Source: G020348385 sp964580235
Lineage (GTDB): Bacteria; Acidobacteriota; Aminicenantia; Aminicenantales; Aminicenantaceae
Length of the DNA: 64,000 nt
Assembly (NCBI GenBank): GCA_964580235.1
Contig: CAZOJY010000001.1
Span: 1-64,000, forward strand
Reading direction: 5' to 3'
Shown: piece after piece, positions 24,013-33,382 of the stretch
Layout of the letters: each line of letters opens with the position of its first letter
Numbering within the stretch: the first letter of the stretch is position 1
Notes under the pieces: model-generated
Database searches by the model: none
What the model was told of the DNA's origin: nothing
What the model saw: only the letters and a program-made list of their open reading frames with translations
Made by a program: the position numbers and the translations under genes

Positions 24013-24747
24013 TTAAATCCTTCTTTTTAAATCTTGAAAAAGAAACTCGTAATCTTCGATGAGCCCCCGGTCAGCAAAACTGAAATACCGGTTGTTGCCG
24101 ATGATAATGTGATCCAGCACCTTCAGCTGCATGGTGCCGGCCGCAAACACAAGTTCTCTCGTGATCTCCCTGTCGCTTTCTGAAGGTTCGGGATCGCCCG
24201 ATGGATGATTGTGGACGAAAATGACCGCAGATGCATTGCATTTGAGGGCATTTTTCAGGATTTCCCGTGGATAAACAACGCTTGTGTCCACCGTCCCTTC
24301 AAAAAATGTTTCCTCCTCGATGATTTGATTTTTTGCGTCCAAAAAGATGGCTTTGAACTTTTCCTTCCTGGCACCCCGGAGAGAATGGTACAAATAATCG
24401 AACACTTCCCTGGAGGAATGGCAGACCGGTCGGTCCATCATTTTTTCCCGGAGAAAGCGCCGCGAGACCTCCTGCACAAGCCTGATGCCAAAAATGTTCC
24501 TGGGCCCGAGACCTTCGACTTCTTGGAGTTCATCTGAGCTCGCCTCCAGCACACGCCTCAGCATCTTGAACTTTCCCATGGTCTGTTTGGCCAATTTTTT
24601 GCAATCTCTCCGGGGAGTGCCCAGAGTCAGCAGAAGCTCCACAATCTCATAATCCAAAAACCCTCGGAGGCCACCCATCAAAAATCTCTTTTGCAGCCTC
24701 TGGCGGTGCCCCTGAACTTTTTCTTTTTGCCCGCACATTTTTTTCAA
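24013..24747 (-). CDS. radC: RadC-family JAB/MPN domain protein
   Basis: A 244-residue RadC (UPF0758) protein. An N-terminal helix-hairpin-helix part (GGLRGFLDYEIVELLLTLGT, EVEGLGPRNIFGIRL) is followed by the C-terminal MPN+/JAMM metal site: E in the strand region before HNHPSGDPEPSESD, with both histidines and the Asp present. The physiological role of RadC is unsettled; members are linked to recombination or mobile elements. The proposed start is TTG at 24747, because GGAGG lies 6 bases before it; the in-frame ATG codons at 24801 and 24738 have no such site. It leads a same-strand block with fhs. Confidence 0.88.
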   Translation of the reverse strand: MKKMCGQKEKVQGHRQRLQKRFLMGGLRGFLDYEIVELLLTLGTPRRDCKKLAKQTMGKFKMLRRVLEASSDELQEVEGLGPRNIFGIRLVQEVSRRFLREKMMDRPVCHSSREVFDYLYHSLRGARKEKFKAIFLDAKNQIIEEETFFEGTVDTSVVYPREILKNALKCNASAVIFVHNHPSGDPEPSESDREITRELVFAAGTMQLKVLDHIIIGNNRYFSFADRGLIEDYEFLFQDLKRRI

Positions 24748-24930
24748 GACATGCCTCCTGCCCACGTATACATAGGACGACGAAGTCCAAGAAAATTTCA
24801 CAAAATCCTTTCACCAGAAGAAAATTAATTTATCTCGTCAACAGAATTTGACAGATAGGCAGAGACGATCCTGACGCCTATGCAACCAGCCCTCATCTCA
24901 AAATGTTTCTGTCAAGGCCCATTTTTTATC

Positions 24931-24961
24931 TTGAACCTAACACTACGTTATGTTGTAAACT
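24931..24961 (+). promoter_or_regulatory. MerR-type promoter with 19-bp spacer
   Basis: TTGAAC (24931-24936) and TAAACT (24956-24961) are separated by 19 bp instead of 17, as in promoters activated by MerR-family regulators. The spacer carries an imperfect dyad AACActACGTtaTGTT centred between the hexamers. A MerR-TipAS gene body starts a few bases downstream, which suggests autoregulation of the once intact gene. Confidence 0.6.
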
Positions 24962-24973
24962 ATCTATGACAGC

Positions 24974-25663
24974 TGGTATGACCAGATCGGCCTGCTGAGA
25001 CCATCACAAAAAACCGAATCAGGTCACAGGCTCTACTCAGCTCAGGATATCGCCCGCCTCCAGCAGATCAAGTCGCTGCAGGAACTGGGATTTGCGCTCA
25101 AGGAAATTAAAGAAATCCTGACCCGCCCAGATTTCAAGCCCGAAAAAGCTATCCAGAGGCAGCTGGAGCTCTTGAATGAAAGGATCGCGTCACAGATTAG
25201 ACTTCGGCATCGACTGGAATCCCTGGCGAGACGTTACTGTACAGCTGAAAACATAAGCATCGAGGAATTTATGGATACAATAAAGGAGATGACACAAATG
25301 GAAAAGTATTTCACTCCGGAGCAACTGGAAAAACTCAGGCGGAGGAAAATCAAGCTTGGGGAAAAATCCATCCGCAATGCTGAAACGGAATGGATGGGGC
25401 TCTTCAATAGATACAGGGCAGAGATGGAAAAGGGCACCGACCCAGCGGCCGAACCGGTCCAGAAACTCGCCCGCCGCTCTCAGGAGCTGATTGCCGCCTT
25501 CACAGGAGAGGATACCGGCATCGAAGAATCTCTCCGCGGCATGTACCAACAGGAAGGCGGGCCCAATGTTATGGCCCAACACGGCATCCACCTCGATCCG
25601 CGAGTGTGGGAATATATGGGCCAGGCCATGCAGGCCCTGAAATGGATCAAAGCAAAGAAATAG
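24974..25663 (+). pseudogene. MerR-TipAS regulator lacking the N-terminal HTH
   Basis: From 24974 an open frame encodes YDQIGLLRPSQKTESGHRLY and DIARLQQIKSLQELGFALKE, the wing and second half of a MerR DNA-binding domain. A coiled-coil linker follows, then a TipAS ligand domain (MEKYFTPEQLEKLRRRK, ETEWMGLFNRYRAEMEKGTD, DPRVWEYMGQAM). The first ~20 residues, with the start codon and recognition helix, are missing: an in-frame TAA lies at 24956 and no start occurs until ATG 25172. TipAS domains bind thiopeptide-like or other hydrophobic drugs. The remaining 163-residue piece from 25172 could still be made as a TipAS-only protein, as in the TipA short form. The loss looks like a small deletion joining the promoter to the gene body. 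Confidence 0.7.
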
Positions 25664-25680
25664 GTCCTTCTATCTGCCTC

Positions 25681-28600
25681 TTATTTTTTCTTTTTTGAAA
25701 CGCGGTCGATGGGTTTTGGGCGCGGCATAAACCTAACGGGATTCTTTTCGAGCATCTCGAGGGCCTTCTCAACGGCCTGCTCCAACTGGGGATCCTGTCC
25801 TTTGATCACAAGCTCAGGCGTCATTTCGACTTCGATATCGGGCGCCACACCGATATTTTCAACATCCCAATGGCCTTCGATATTGTAGAAAGCCAGGTTG
25901 GGCGAAGATATATACCCCCCGTCGATCAATCCCATTCCTCCGTGGTGGCCGACAAGACCGCCCCACGTCCTTTTCCCTACCAGGGGTCCGATATTCTGGA
26001 AGCGGAAATAATAAGGCAGGGCATCGCCTCCTGAGCCGGCGAATTCATTGATGATCATCACCTTTGGTCCGAAGATCTGGGCGGTCGGCGTGGTGAACTC
26101 CTGGCCGTCCCGGGTCGCCCAGTAATTCATGAGCGGCCGCGCCATCAGGTCAACGAAATAATCGGCTGCCGAACCGCCACCGTTAAAGCGCTCGTCAATA
26201 ATCGCTCCCTGTTTGTTCTGCTGGGAAAAGTAGTATCTATTGAAGTTGACATACCCGGAAAAAGACGTATTTGGCAAATAGACGTAAGCCAGCCGTCCGC
26301 CGGACATCCTATCCACTTTGCGGCGGTTGTCCTCGATCCAGGCGCGGCTCCGAAGCGATGATTCGCTGCTCACCGGAATAACCGTTACAATCTCTGAACC
26401 TCCTTCGGAAGGACTCCTGCTGATCCGCAGGGAGATCTGTTTATTGGCCGTGTTCTCAAAAGCACTGTAGAGATTGATTGGAGGTTTGATCCCCACTCCG
26501 TTGACCTCCAGGATATAATCTCCTTCTTTGATCTCGAGTCCGGGCGCTGTCAATGGGGCTCTCAGTCCCGGATTCCAGTTCTCTCCGTTGTAGATTTTTT
26601 TGATCCTGTACAATCCGCTATCGATCACAAAATCGGCGCCCAGAAGTCCGCCGGGCACAGAGTTTGTTTTTGGCAAGTCTCCACCACCTGCCCAGGAGTG
26701 GCCAATGGTCAGTTCGCCGATCAGGTTGCTCAGAATATAACTCAAGTCCGACCGGTGTGCGACATGTTTGAGGAGGAGCTCATACTTCTTGTACATGGCG
26801 TCCCAATCGGCGCCATGCATCTGGACATCATAAAGGAAATCACGGTTGATGCGCCATCCTTCGCGGTAGATCTGTCTCCACTCGGCGGCCGGATCGACCT
26901 TCATCTGAAGCTGGGAAGTCTTGATCTTCCCCTCTCCCACTTTAGGTTTGCCGGAAGTCTCGACGATTCCCCACGTGTTCCGGGCCACATACAGCATCTT
27001 TTTCCCGTCAGCCGAGATGGAATATCCTGAAACTCCTTTCATAAACAGAGCTTCTTTCCTGGCTTTCAGGTCGTAACGGTGGAGCACGTATCCGGGCTGG
27101 TTGGGAATGGGCTCGAGATAGAAAAAGATGTTCTCGCCGGCTGTCTTAAGCCCGCTGTAGCTGCGGAGCGGAATGTTTAAATCCAGGATGCGCTGGTCCA
27201 GGCCTTTCAGATCGATTTTTACCTTTGGCTCTTTGTCCTTGCTGGCGGCTATATCTTTTTTGCCTGCATTCTCTTTAGCTTCGGATTTCTCCGCTTCCTT
27301 CTTTTCCTCCTCTTTCTTTTTGACTTCTTCTTCGTCACTTTCAGGGAGCAGCGGAGAAGGATCTTCAGAGTTCAGGACTATCAGGTAAACCCCTCTCGTA
27401 AATGGCCGCTCATAGGAAGTCATGTCCAGCCAGCCCGTGTTTAAGGCGTAGTTGGTGCTTGCCAAAAAATAGATGTATTTCCCGCTTTTGTCAAAAGCGG
27501 GCGAAAGAGCATCCGAGAGACCATCTGTCAGCTGAAATGACCTTTTTTCCTTTAGGGAGTAGGCAAAGATGGCGTGGAGATGGTTTTTCAGGCGCTTGGA
27601 GTAAACGATCCACAACGAATCGGGAGACCAGATGTGATCCAGGGAGCGTTCCGGGTGGTCATAGGTGTCTTTATCGATCCTGATGGCTTTTTCTGTCTCT
27701 AGATCCATAAACCAGAGATTGAGCCGCTTGTCGGCAAAGGCGACTTTTTTGGAATCAGGAGACCAAACCGCACCGAAATAGAAGGAAGGATTCTCAAGGG
27801 AGATGCGGTGAGGGGGACTCATTCCTTTTTGGTCGATAATATTCAACTTGTACTCTCCACTTTCATCGGAGAACCAGGCGATCTTTTCCCCATCTGGCGA
27901 CCACGAGGGGAATCGATCATTGGCCCCGGAAGTTCTGGTCAGGTTTCTGTAGTCGCCCTTTTCGGCGGGAAGGGTAAAAATATCGCCCCGGGCCGCAAGA
28001 ACGACTCTTTTACCTGTGGGAGAAATGTCGCCGCTGCTGATCAACTGCGAGACGTTGGCAAAATGGACCCTTCGTCCGGGGAGGTCGCCCTTGACTTCCA
28101 CACTCAAATGTGACGATTTTCCGGCTTCTGGATCGAAGATGTGGAGAAAACCCGCCTGTTCATAGACTACGACGCCAGCACCGGCACTGGCATTTTTGAT
28201 GTCGTAATCTTCATGGAACGTAAGCTGCTTGACCTGTTTGCTGCCAAAGCTGTAGGCAAAAAGGTTCATGGTGTGGTTGCGGTCAGAGATAAAATAAATC
28301 ATGTCATCCATCCACATGGGATCGGTGTCGTTGCTGTTTTCTCGGGGAATTTTTTCGACGCGGTGGTCAGCCAGATCAAAAAGCCAGATTCCCGTTGTCC
28401 GGCCCCCGCGGTAGTGACGCCAGGTGCCAAAAGCCTCGGGCAGCCGCACGTAGGCCATGCGCTTTCCGTCGGGGGAAAATACGCCCTTGTTGGCCATGGG
28501 CATCGGGAGCGATTGTGGCATACCGCCCTTAACAGAAATGGTCCACAGTTTGTTATATCCGATGGGAGCGGAGATCCTGCCTGAAACAAAGATCACCGCA

Positions 28601-28962
28601 TTTCCGTCCCGTGTCCATCCTCTGACGGTATCCGGGTAGGGGTGGTAAGTCAAACGTTTGGGCTCGCCGCCGGCTGCCGGGATGATAAAAACATCCGTAT
28701 TGCCGTCATACTGACCCGTAAATGCGACAAACTTCCCGTCAGGCGAAAAAACCGGATATGTTTCCGTCCCGGGAGATGTGGTCAACCGGCGCGCTTCTCC
28801 GCCTGAGCGGGGAACAATCCAGATATCGTCGGCATAGACGAAAGCAACTGAACTTGAGCTGACTGTGGGCTGTCTCAACAGGCGTGCTTCTTGCGCCTGT
28901 GCAAAACTGCAGAGAATCCATAAAAAAGGAATCAATAAAGATAAAATTCCTGACTTTTTCAT
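25681..28962 (-). CDS. Tricorn-like S41 serine peptidase with beta-propeller and PDZ domains
   Basis: A 1093-residue exported peptidase. A signal peptide ends near AQAQ at about residue 23. TolB/tricorn-like propeller repeats follow, with WSPDGEKIAWFSDE and FSPDGKFVAFTGQYDGNTDV as typical blades. A Lys/Glu-rich low-complexity linker (~residues 550-590) comes next, then a C1-like helical domain, a PDZ domain (IKEGDYILEVNGVGI) and the S41 catalytic core. In the core, FNGGGSAADYF and NEFAGSGGDALPYYF carry the nucleophilic serine near residue 975. Tricorn-type enzymes degrade peptides; this secreted form probably feeds on proteins. The start at 28962 has GGAGG seven bases upstream. Its own promoter lies at 29037. 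Confidence 0.92.
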   Translation of the reverse strand: MKKSGILSLLIPFLWILCSFAQAQEARLLRQPTVSSSSVAFVYADDIWIVPRSGGEARRLTTSPGTETYPVFSPDGKFVAFTGQYDGNTDVFIIPAAGGEPKRLTYHPYPDTVRGWTRDGNAVIFVSGRISAPIGYNKLWTISVKGGMPQSLPMPMANKGVFSPDGKRMAYVRLPEAFGTWRHYRGGRTTGIWLFDLADHRVEKIPRENSNDTDPMWMDDMIYFISDRNHTMNLFAYSFGSKQVKQLTFHEDYDIKNASAGAGVVVYEQAGFLHIFDPEAGKSSHLSVEVKGDLPGRRVHFANVSQLISSGDISPTGKRVVLAARGDIFTLPAEKGDYRNLTRTSGANDRFPSWSPDGEKIAWFSDESGEYKLNIIDQKGMSPPHRISLENPSFYFGAVWSPDSKKVAFADKRLNLWFMDLETEKAIRIDKDTYDHPERSLDHIWSPDSLWIVYSKRLKNHLHAIFAYSLKEKRSFQLTDGLSDALSPAFDKSGKYIYFLASTNYALNTGWLDMTSYERPFTRGVYLIVLNSEDPSPLLPESDEEEVKKKEEEKKEAEKSEAKENAGKKDIAASKDKEPKVKIDLKGLDQRILDLNIPLRSYSGLKTAGENIFFYLEPIPNQPGYVLHRYDLKARKEALFMKGVSGYSISADGKKMLYVARNTWGIVETSGKPKVGEGKIKTSQLQMKVDPAAEWRQIYREGWRINRDFLYDVQMHGADWDAMYKKYELLLKHVAHRSDLSYILSNLIGELTIGHSWAGGGDLPKTNSVPGGLLGADFVIDSGLYRIKKIYNGENWNPGLRAPLTAPGLEIKEGDYILEVNGVGIKPPINLYSAFENTANKQISLRISRSPSEGGSEIVTVIPVSSESSLRSRAWIEDNRRKVDRMSGGRLAYVYLPNTSFSGYVNFNRYYFSQQNKQGAIIDERFNGGGSAADYFVDLMARPLMNYWATRDGQEFTTPTAQIFGPKVMIINEFAGSGGDALPYYFRFQNIGPLVGKRTWGGLVGHHGGMGLIDGGYISSPNLAFYNIEGHWDVENIGVAPDIEVEMTPELVIKGQDPQLEQAVEKALEMLEKNPVRFMPRPKPIDRVSKKKK

Positions 28963-29036
28963 TTCGAACCTCCTGTTTGATCTGGCTTTCAAAGTGTTTT
29001 ATAACTCCTAAATCTCACAATGCTTGAAAGGAAAAA

Positions 29037-29065
29037 ATATTATAAACAAATGGACAAAGTGTCAA
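29037..29065 (-). promoter_or_regulatory. Sigma70-type promoter of the tricorn-like peptidase gene
   Basis: On the minus strand TTGACA (29065-29060), a 17-bp spacer and TAATAT (29042-29037). An overlapping TATAAT with 15-bp spacing also exists. The leader to the ATG at 28962 is about 68 nt. Confidence 0.65.
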
Positions 29066-29093
29066 TTGGAATCGGCGGATTTGGATTGGCTAA

Positions 29094-29441
29094 TCAGCTG
29101 CATTTGGGATAGTGGTTTGGTGGTTTTTCATCCAGGTGTTTCTTGGCCGAAAAAAACTGGAGCCGGTACAGTCTGTCCGCTTCTTTCATTTTCAATCGCA
29201 AGAAATAGATGATCATAAAAATAGAAATCCACATCCAAGCAACAAATACCCAGATGCCTATTTTCTGTCTGATGCCCTGAGGAGCCCCGGCAATGATTTC
29301 TGGCTTGTCTTTATCTTTTGGAATAAACGTCTCTTTTTGTCCCCCTTGCTGTTGAGCAGGGCAGTATAAGGTACCGATCCATGCCAGCACAAACAGCAAG
29401 AAAAGTACCGAGAGGAGAAGGGTCCGTCTATTCAAAATCAT
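29094..29441 (-). CDS. Small two-helix membrane protein, last gene of the sdh-bc operon
   Basis: A 115-residue protein with hydrophobic helices at about residues 8-25 and 60-82, a polar loop of about 30 residues between them, and a basic C-terminal tail. I do not recognise the family. It has no CxxCH haem motif, so it is not a cytochrome c. The ATG at 29441 overlaps the cytochrome b stop (ATGA), which argues for translational coupling and a role as a small accessory subunit of the quinol-oxidising complex. An in-frame ATG four codons earlier (29453) is possible but less fitting. Confidence 0.6.
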   Translation of the reverse strand: MILNRRTLLLSVLFLLFVLAWIGTLYCPAQQQGGQKETFIPKDKDKPEIIAGAPQGIRQKIGIWVFVAWMWISIFMIIYFLRLKMKEADRLYRLQFFSAKKHLDEKPPNHYPKCS

Positions 29442-30499
29442 AACAAACTCCAAATAGACATGATCACAGCATACAGGATAAACACGTAAGCGAGAATAGT
29501 TATGATTTTTCCCTTTGTCCGGGCAGGTTTGTTATCGATGAGCGGGAGAGAAAAAAACAGGATTCCCGCAAAAATCAGAAGGAGAACGGCCGCCCTTTCA
29601 CCGCTTACAAAGAGTGTATGGGCAGGAAATATTTTTAACGTTTGAAACAGGAAAAGAAAATACCACTCCGGTCTTACTCCCTCAGGAGCTGGGGCCATCA
29701 CATCGGCAGCCTTCTCCAGGGAAGGTGGGAATAATATGGCGATTGTTAAAAGGATCCCGACCAGAAGAAGCCATACAATCATTTCACGGAAGATAAAATT
29801 CGGCCAGAAGGGAATTTCTCTCCCCTTTTCCTGTTGAGCCTCTGCTTCGAGAGGAAGGCTCATCCCCTGTTTCTGGACAAGATAAATATGGACCGCCAAA
29901 AGGAGGAGCAGCAATACGGGAAGCATACTGACATGGAGACCGAAAAACCTGATCAGGGTATCTCCGGTCACATCTTCCCCGCCCCGCAGCAGTTTGGTCA
30001 CCCAGGCCCCCACCCAAGGAATACCCTTGGGAATTTCCGTTCCCACCTTGGTTGCGGAAAAGGACAGATCATCCCAGGGAAGAAGATATCCTGTAAATCC
30101 GAAGAACAGGGTTATCAACAGAAGGAAGACTCCGGTCATCCAGGTCAATTCCCTGGGTCTTCTGTAGGATTTGGCAATCCATATGCTCAACAGATGGATA
30201 AAAACAAAAGCAATCATGAAGGAAGCTGACCAGCTGTGGATAGACCGGATGAGCCACCCCAAGGGAATCTCCGTCATGATCCGGGCAACGCTTGCGTTCG
30301 CCATCTCCAGGGTTGGTGTGTAATACAGCACAAGCATGAACCCGGTGACGACTTGTATGGCAAAAAACAAAAGAATGGCACTTCCCGTGTAATACCATAC
30401 TGTATGCCTGTGAAGGGGAACCGTTTTTTTTGTCAGGAAATCCGTGACCCCGGACAGTCCGATCCGTCCATCCAGCCAGGATTGAAATCCATTTTTCAT
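29438..30499 (-). CDS. Cytochrome b of a Rieske/cytochrome b quinol-oxidising complex
   Basis: A 353-residue membrane protein combining the haem-bearing N-terminal and the C-terminal domains of cytochrome b. Haem ligands are H88 and H102 (14 apart) in one helix and H189 and H204 (15 apart) in the other; the 15 spacing is the b6 type, while bc1 has 14. The Qo-site segment PEWYF is present at about 277-281. It oxidises quinol together with the Rieske protein encoded just upstream (4-bp overlap). No cytochrome c1 or f gene is in the operon. A small membrane protein follows, also with 4-bp overlap. Confidence 0.92.
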   Translation of the reverse strand: MKNGFQSWLDGRIGLSGVTDFLTKKTVPLHRHTVWYYTGSAILLFFAIQVVTGFMLVLYYTPTLEMANASVARIMTEIPLGWLIRSIHSWSASFMIAFVFIHLLSIWIAKSYRRPRELTWMTGVFLLLITLFFGFTGYLLPWDDLSFSATKVGTEIPKGIPWVGAWVTKLLRGGEDVTGDTLIRFFGLHVSMLPVLLLLLLAVHIYLVQKQGMSLPLEAEAQQEKGREIPFWPNFIFREMIVWLLLVGILLTIAILFPPSLEKAADVMAPAPEGVRPEWYFLFLFQTLKIFPAHTLFVSGERAAVLLLIFAGILFFSLPLIDNKPARTKGKIITILAYVFILYAVIMSIWSLL

Positions 30500-30954
30500 G
30501 ACGTTTCCTCCGGGCTTTCTTTCCTGATGATCAAATCTTCACCTGCTATGATATACGTGAGTTTCCGGAGCGGCCTGGGGGGAGGACCGCCGATATTGAT
30601 ACCGTTTTCATCGTACCAGCCATCATGGCAGGCACAAAAAAACTTCCTTTGTCCGTTCAAATAGGTCACGTTGCAGTCCAGGTGTGTACAGACACCGACA
30701 AAGGCTAAAAACGTGCCATCATCGTTTTTTTTCACCAGCCCCACTTTGCTGCCCCAGGCAAAGTTTTTAACCGAATTGGGGGGTATATCTTTAAAATCCA
30801 AATACGGAAGGATCACTTCATCCGGCTCCTTGTAAGGGGGGAAAACAAACTTCACTATAGGATAAATAAGAGAAGCCAAAAAAGCCCCCAACCATCCCCC
30901 GATTAAACCGTTCAAGAATTGCCGGCGGGAGAAAAGCGAATATTTTAGTTTCAT
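30496..30954 (-). CDS. Rieske iron-sulfur protein
   Basis: A 152-residue Rieske protein. A twin-arginine-type N-terminus (SRRQFLNG) precedes one membrane anchor at about residues 13-37. The [2Fe-2S] boxes are C89-T-H91-L-D-C94 and C107-A-C109-H110, giving ligands C89, H91, C107 and H110 and the disulfide pair C94-C109. GPPPRPL near 123-129 matches the Pro loop. It passes electrons from quinol bound at cytochrome b to an acceptor not encoded here. It overlaps sdhB upstream and cytochrome b downstream by 4 bp each. Confidence 0.94.
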   Translation of the reverse strand: MKLKYSLFSRRQFLNGLIGGWLGAFLASLIYPIVKFVFPPYKEPDEVILPYLDFKDIPPNSVKNFAWGSKVGLVKKNDDGTFLAFVGVCTHLDCNVTYLNGQRKFFCACHDGWYDENGINIGGPPPRPLRKLTYIIAGEDLIIRKESPEETS

Positions 30955-31676
30955 CGTTCCAGCCGAAAAAAACGTTTAATTTTTGTCACCACCAATTTCC
31001 TTCTCAAGGCTGCGATACCATCGGCCGGCCGGACATCCTTCGGGCAGGCTTCGTTGCACTTGAATACCGTATCACATCCCCACGCACCCGCTTCGGTATT
31101 TACCCGGAACCATGTGGCAAAAGGCCTGATGTCTCTGGGATCCCTGACAAAGCGGTAAAGTTTTGCCAGGGCGGCGGGCCCCAGATATCTTTTATCCCTC
31201 GAGACAACCGGGCAGGCCGCATAACAGCAACCGCACATAATACAGTTGACAAACTGGAAAATTCGCTCCATATCCTGATCCTCAACGCTGTGACCTTTGG
31301 CGGATACCGTTTTTTCCCCATGGAGATAGGGTTCGATTTTTCGAAGAGCTTCCCAGAAGGGATCCATATCGACCACCAAATCCTTTTGGATCTCCAGGCT
31401 GGGCAGCGGTTCGATGACAAGCAAAGAGGACCTCAGCGATTCCAGGTTAATGCGGCAGGCCAGGTCAAAATTCCCGTTGATCACCAGCGCACAGGACCCG
31501 CATATCGCTTCCCTGCAGCTGTACCGGAAGGAAAGGGTGCAATCCTGTTCGTTCCGGATATCCATCAATGCTTCGAGCACTGACCTTTTTTTCTCGCACG
31601 CATAGGAAAAATCTTCAAAGTAGGCATGTTTGTCCTTTTTTGGGTCGAATCTCAAAATACGAAAACGGTATTCCAT
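30951..31676 (-). CDS. sdhB: Succinate dehydrogenase/fumarate reductase iron-sulfur subunit
   Basis: A 241-residue SdhB/FrdB. The [2Fe-2S] domain has CREAICGSCALVINGNFDLAC. The ferredoxin-like domain has CIMCGCCYAACPV and CNEACPKDV for the [4Fe-4S] and [3Fe-4S] centres. It relays electrons between the flavoprotein and the quinone-reactive membrane anchor. It lies 9 bp after the flavoprotein gene and overlaps the Rieske gene by 4 bp, which couples complex II and the quinol-oxidising module in one transcript. Confidence 0.96.
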   Translation of the reverse strand: MEYRFRILRFDPKKDKHAYFEDFSYACEKKRSVLEALMDIRNEQDCTLSFRYSCREAICGSCALVINGNFDLACRINLESLRSSLLVIEPLPSLEIQKDLVVDMDPFWEALRKIEPYLHGEKTVSAKGHSVEDQDMERIFQFVNCIMCGCCYAACPVVSRDKRYLGPAALAKLYRFVRDPRDIRPFATWFRVNTEAGAWGCDTVFKCNEACPKDVRPADGIAALRRKLVVTKIKRFFRLER

Positions 31677-31684
31677 TTTCCTGT

Positions 31685-33382
31685 TTAATATTTCCGTTCT
31701 TTCGGCTCGTATTTACCGATTTTGACGTTTTTGTAGCTGATTTGGGGGCGGCTGTCTTTCAAAGTGATCAGCGTGTGTTTTAGCCATTCCATGTCATTCC
31801 GTTCGGGAAAATCGAGCCGGAAATGAGATCCGCGTGTCTCCTCCCGGTTCAACCCTCCCAGAGTGATCACTTCAGCCAGGTCCAGCATGGAAGCAAACTC
31901 GATGATATTCACCAATTCCTGGCTGTACCTGAGGCAATCGCCTGAAATGTAAGCCTTTTTGTAATCATCCCTTACCATCGATATCTCCTTCAGGGCTGAA
32001 GCCAATTCCTTTCTGTTGCGGAAGATGCCGACTCTGTCGCTCATGATGTTTTTCAAACGATCCAGAAGGCGATGGACCTTTATTCCGGAATCCCGGGCAC
32101 GCCATGAATCTATCCGGTTTTTCAAATTCAGCGCTTCATCCATAAGATTTTTTTCGGCGTTTTTGCACTCCTCCATCTGTCCAATCCGCCTGGAAGCTTC
32201 CTCACCCGCAACTTTGCCGAACACAACCGTATCCAGAAGCGAGTTTCCCCCCAGCCGGTTAGCCCCGTGCACACTCACACATGCACACTCCCCGGCTGCA
32301 TAAAAGCCTGTCACACTAGAGGCACAGGTTTCATCGACATCGATCCCTCCCATCGAATAATGCTGCGCCGGCTGAATCGGAATCGGGGAATCGATCGGAT
32401 CCAAGGAGGCAAAATTGAGGCAGATCTCACGAATGCCGGGAAGTCTTTTTTTTATTGTTTCAGCCCCGATATGCCTGAGGTCCAGATGCACATATTCGCC
32501 TTCGTATCCCCGTCCTTCCTCCACTTCAGTCTGGATGGCTCGGGCCACGATATCCCGCGGAGCAAGCTCCATGGCCGTCGGCGCATAATCTGCCATGAAC
32601 CGCTTTCCTCGATTGTTGACGAGATACCCCCCCTCCCCGCGAGCTCCTTCGGTAATCAAGATATTCTTCCCCAAAAGAGTTGTCGGATGAAACTGGACAA
32701 ACTCTAAGTCTTTAAGCGGCACTCCGGCCTGATAGGCTATTCCGATTCCGCTGCCGTGATTGATGAAGGCATTGGTTGTCTTCAGATAAACCCGGCCGTA
32801 ACCTCCTGTGGCAAATATCACGGCCCGGGCTTTGACAGGAATAATCTCCCCGGAAGCGAGGTCATAAATCACAACCCCTGCGCATTTTCCATTATCCACA
32901 ACAAGTTTTGTGACAAACCACTCGTTATAAAATTTGATGTTTTTCCTTATGGAATGCTCGTAAAGCGTGTGCAGAATGACAAGTCCAGTCCGGTCCGCTG
33001 CATAACACGTTCTAGGAAATCCGGCTCCGCCAAAAGGCCTCTGGGCGATGACTCCGCCAGTAGACCGGCTGAACGGCACGCCCAAGGCATCCAACTGGTA
33101 AATAGCCGGAGCGGCCATCTGGCACATCAGTTCAGCCGAATTCTGGTCGGCAAGATAGTCGCTCCCCTTTATTGTATCAAACGCATGTTTTTCCCATGTG
33201 TCCTCTTTAGCATCGGGATTATTCCCCAAAGGCGCGTTGATGCCCCCCTGGGCTGCAACGGAATGAGAACGCAAAGGATGGACTTTGGACACCACAGCCA
33301 CTGAAAGCTTGGGATCGCTGTTGAGGGCAGCCGACAGGCCGGCCAGCCCGCCTCCAACCACAAGGATGTCATGATAAATCAT
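31685..33382 (-). CDS. sdhA: Succinate dehydrogenase/fumarate reductase flavoprotein subunit
   Basis: A 565-residue SdhA/FrdA. The FAD-binding start is VVGGGLAGLSAAL. The FAD-attachment histidine region HSVAAQGGINAPLGN is at about residues 40-54. QFHPTTL, the catalytic-Arg area TEGARGEGG and HGANRLGGNSLLDTVVFG follow. It interconverts succinate and fumarate, and direction is not decidable by sequence. The gene abuts sdhC (TGA directly before ATG) and precedes sdhB by 9 bp. The length is typical. Confidence 0.96.
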   Translation of the reverse strand: MIYHDILVVGGGLAGLSAALNSDPKLSVAVVSKVHPLRSHSVAAQGGINAPLGNNPDAKEDTWEKHAFDTIKGSDYLADQNSAELMCQMAAPAIYQLDALGVPFSRSTGGVIAQRPFGGAGFPRTCYAADRTGLVILHTLYEHSIRKNIKFYNEWFVTKLVVDNGKCAGVVIYDLASGEIIPVKARAVIFATGGYGRVYLKTTNAFINHGSGIGIAYQAGVPLKDLEFVQFHPTTLLGKNILITEGARGEGGYLVNNRGKRFMADYAPTAMELAPRDIVARAIQTEVEEGRGYEGEYVHLDLRHIGAETIKKRLPGIREICLNFASLDPIDSPIPIQPAQHYSMGGIDVDETCASSVTGFYAAGECACVSVHGANRLGGNSLLDTVVFGKVAGEEASRRIGQMEECKNAEKNLMDEALNLKNRIDSWRARDSGIKVHRLLDRLKNIMSDRVGIFRNRKELASALKEISMVRDDYKKAYISGDCLRYSQELVNIIEFASMLDLAEVITLGGLNREETRGSHFRLDFPERNDMEWLKHTLITLKDSRPQISYKNVKIGKYEPKERKY

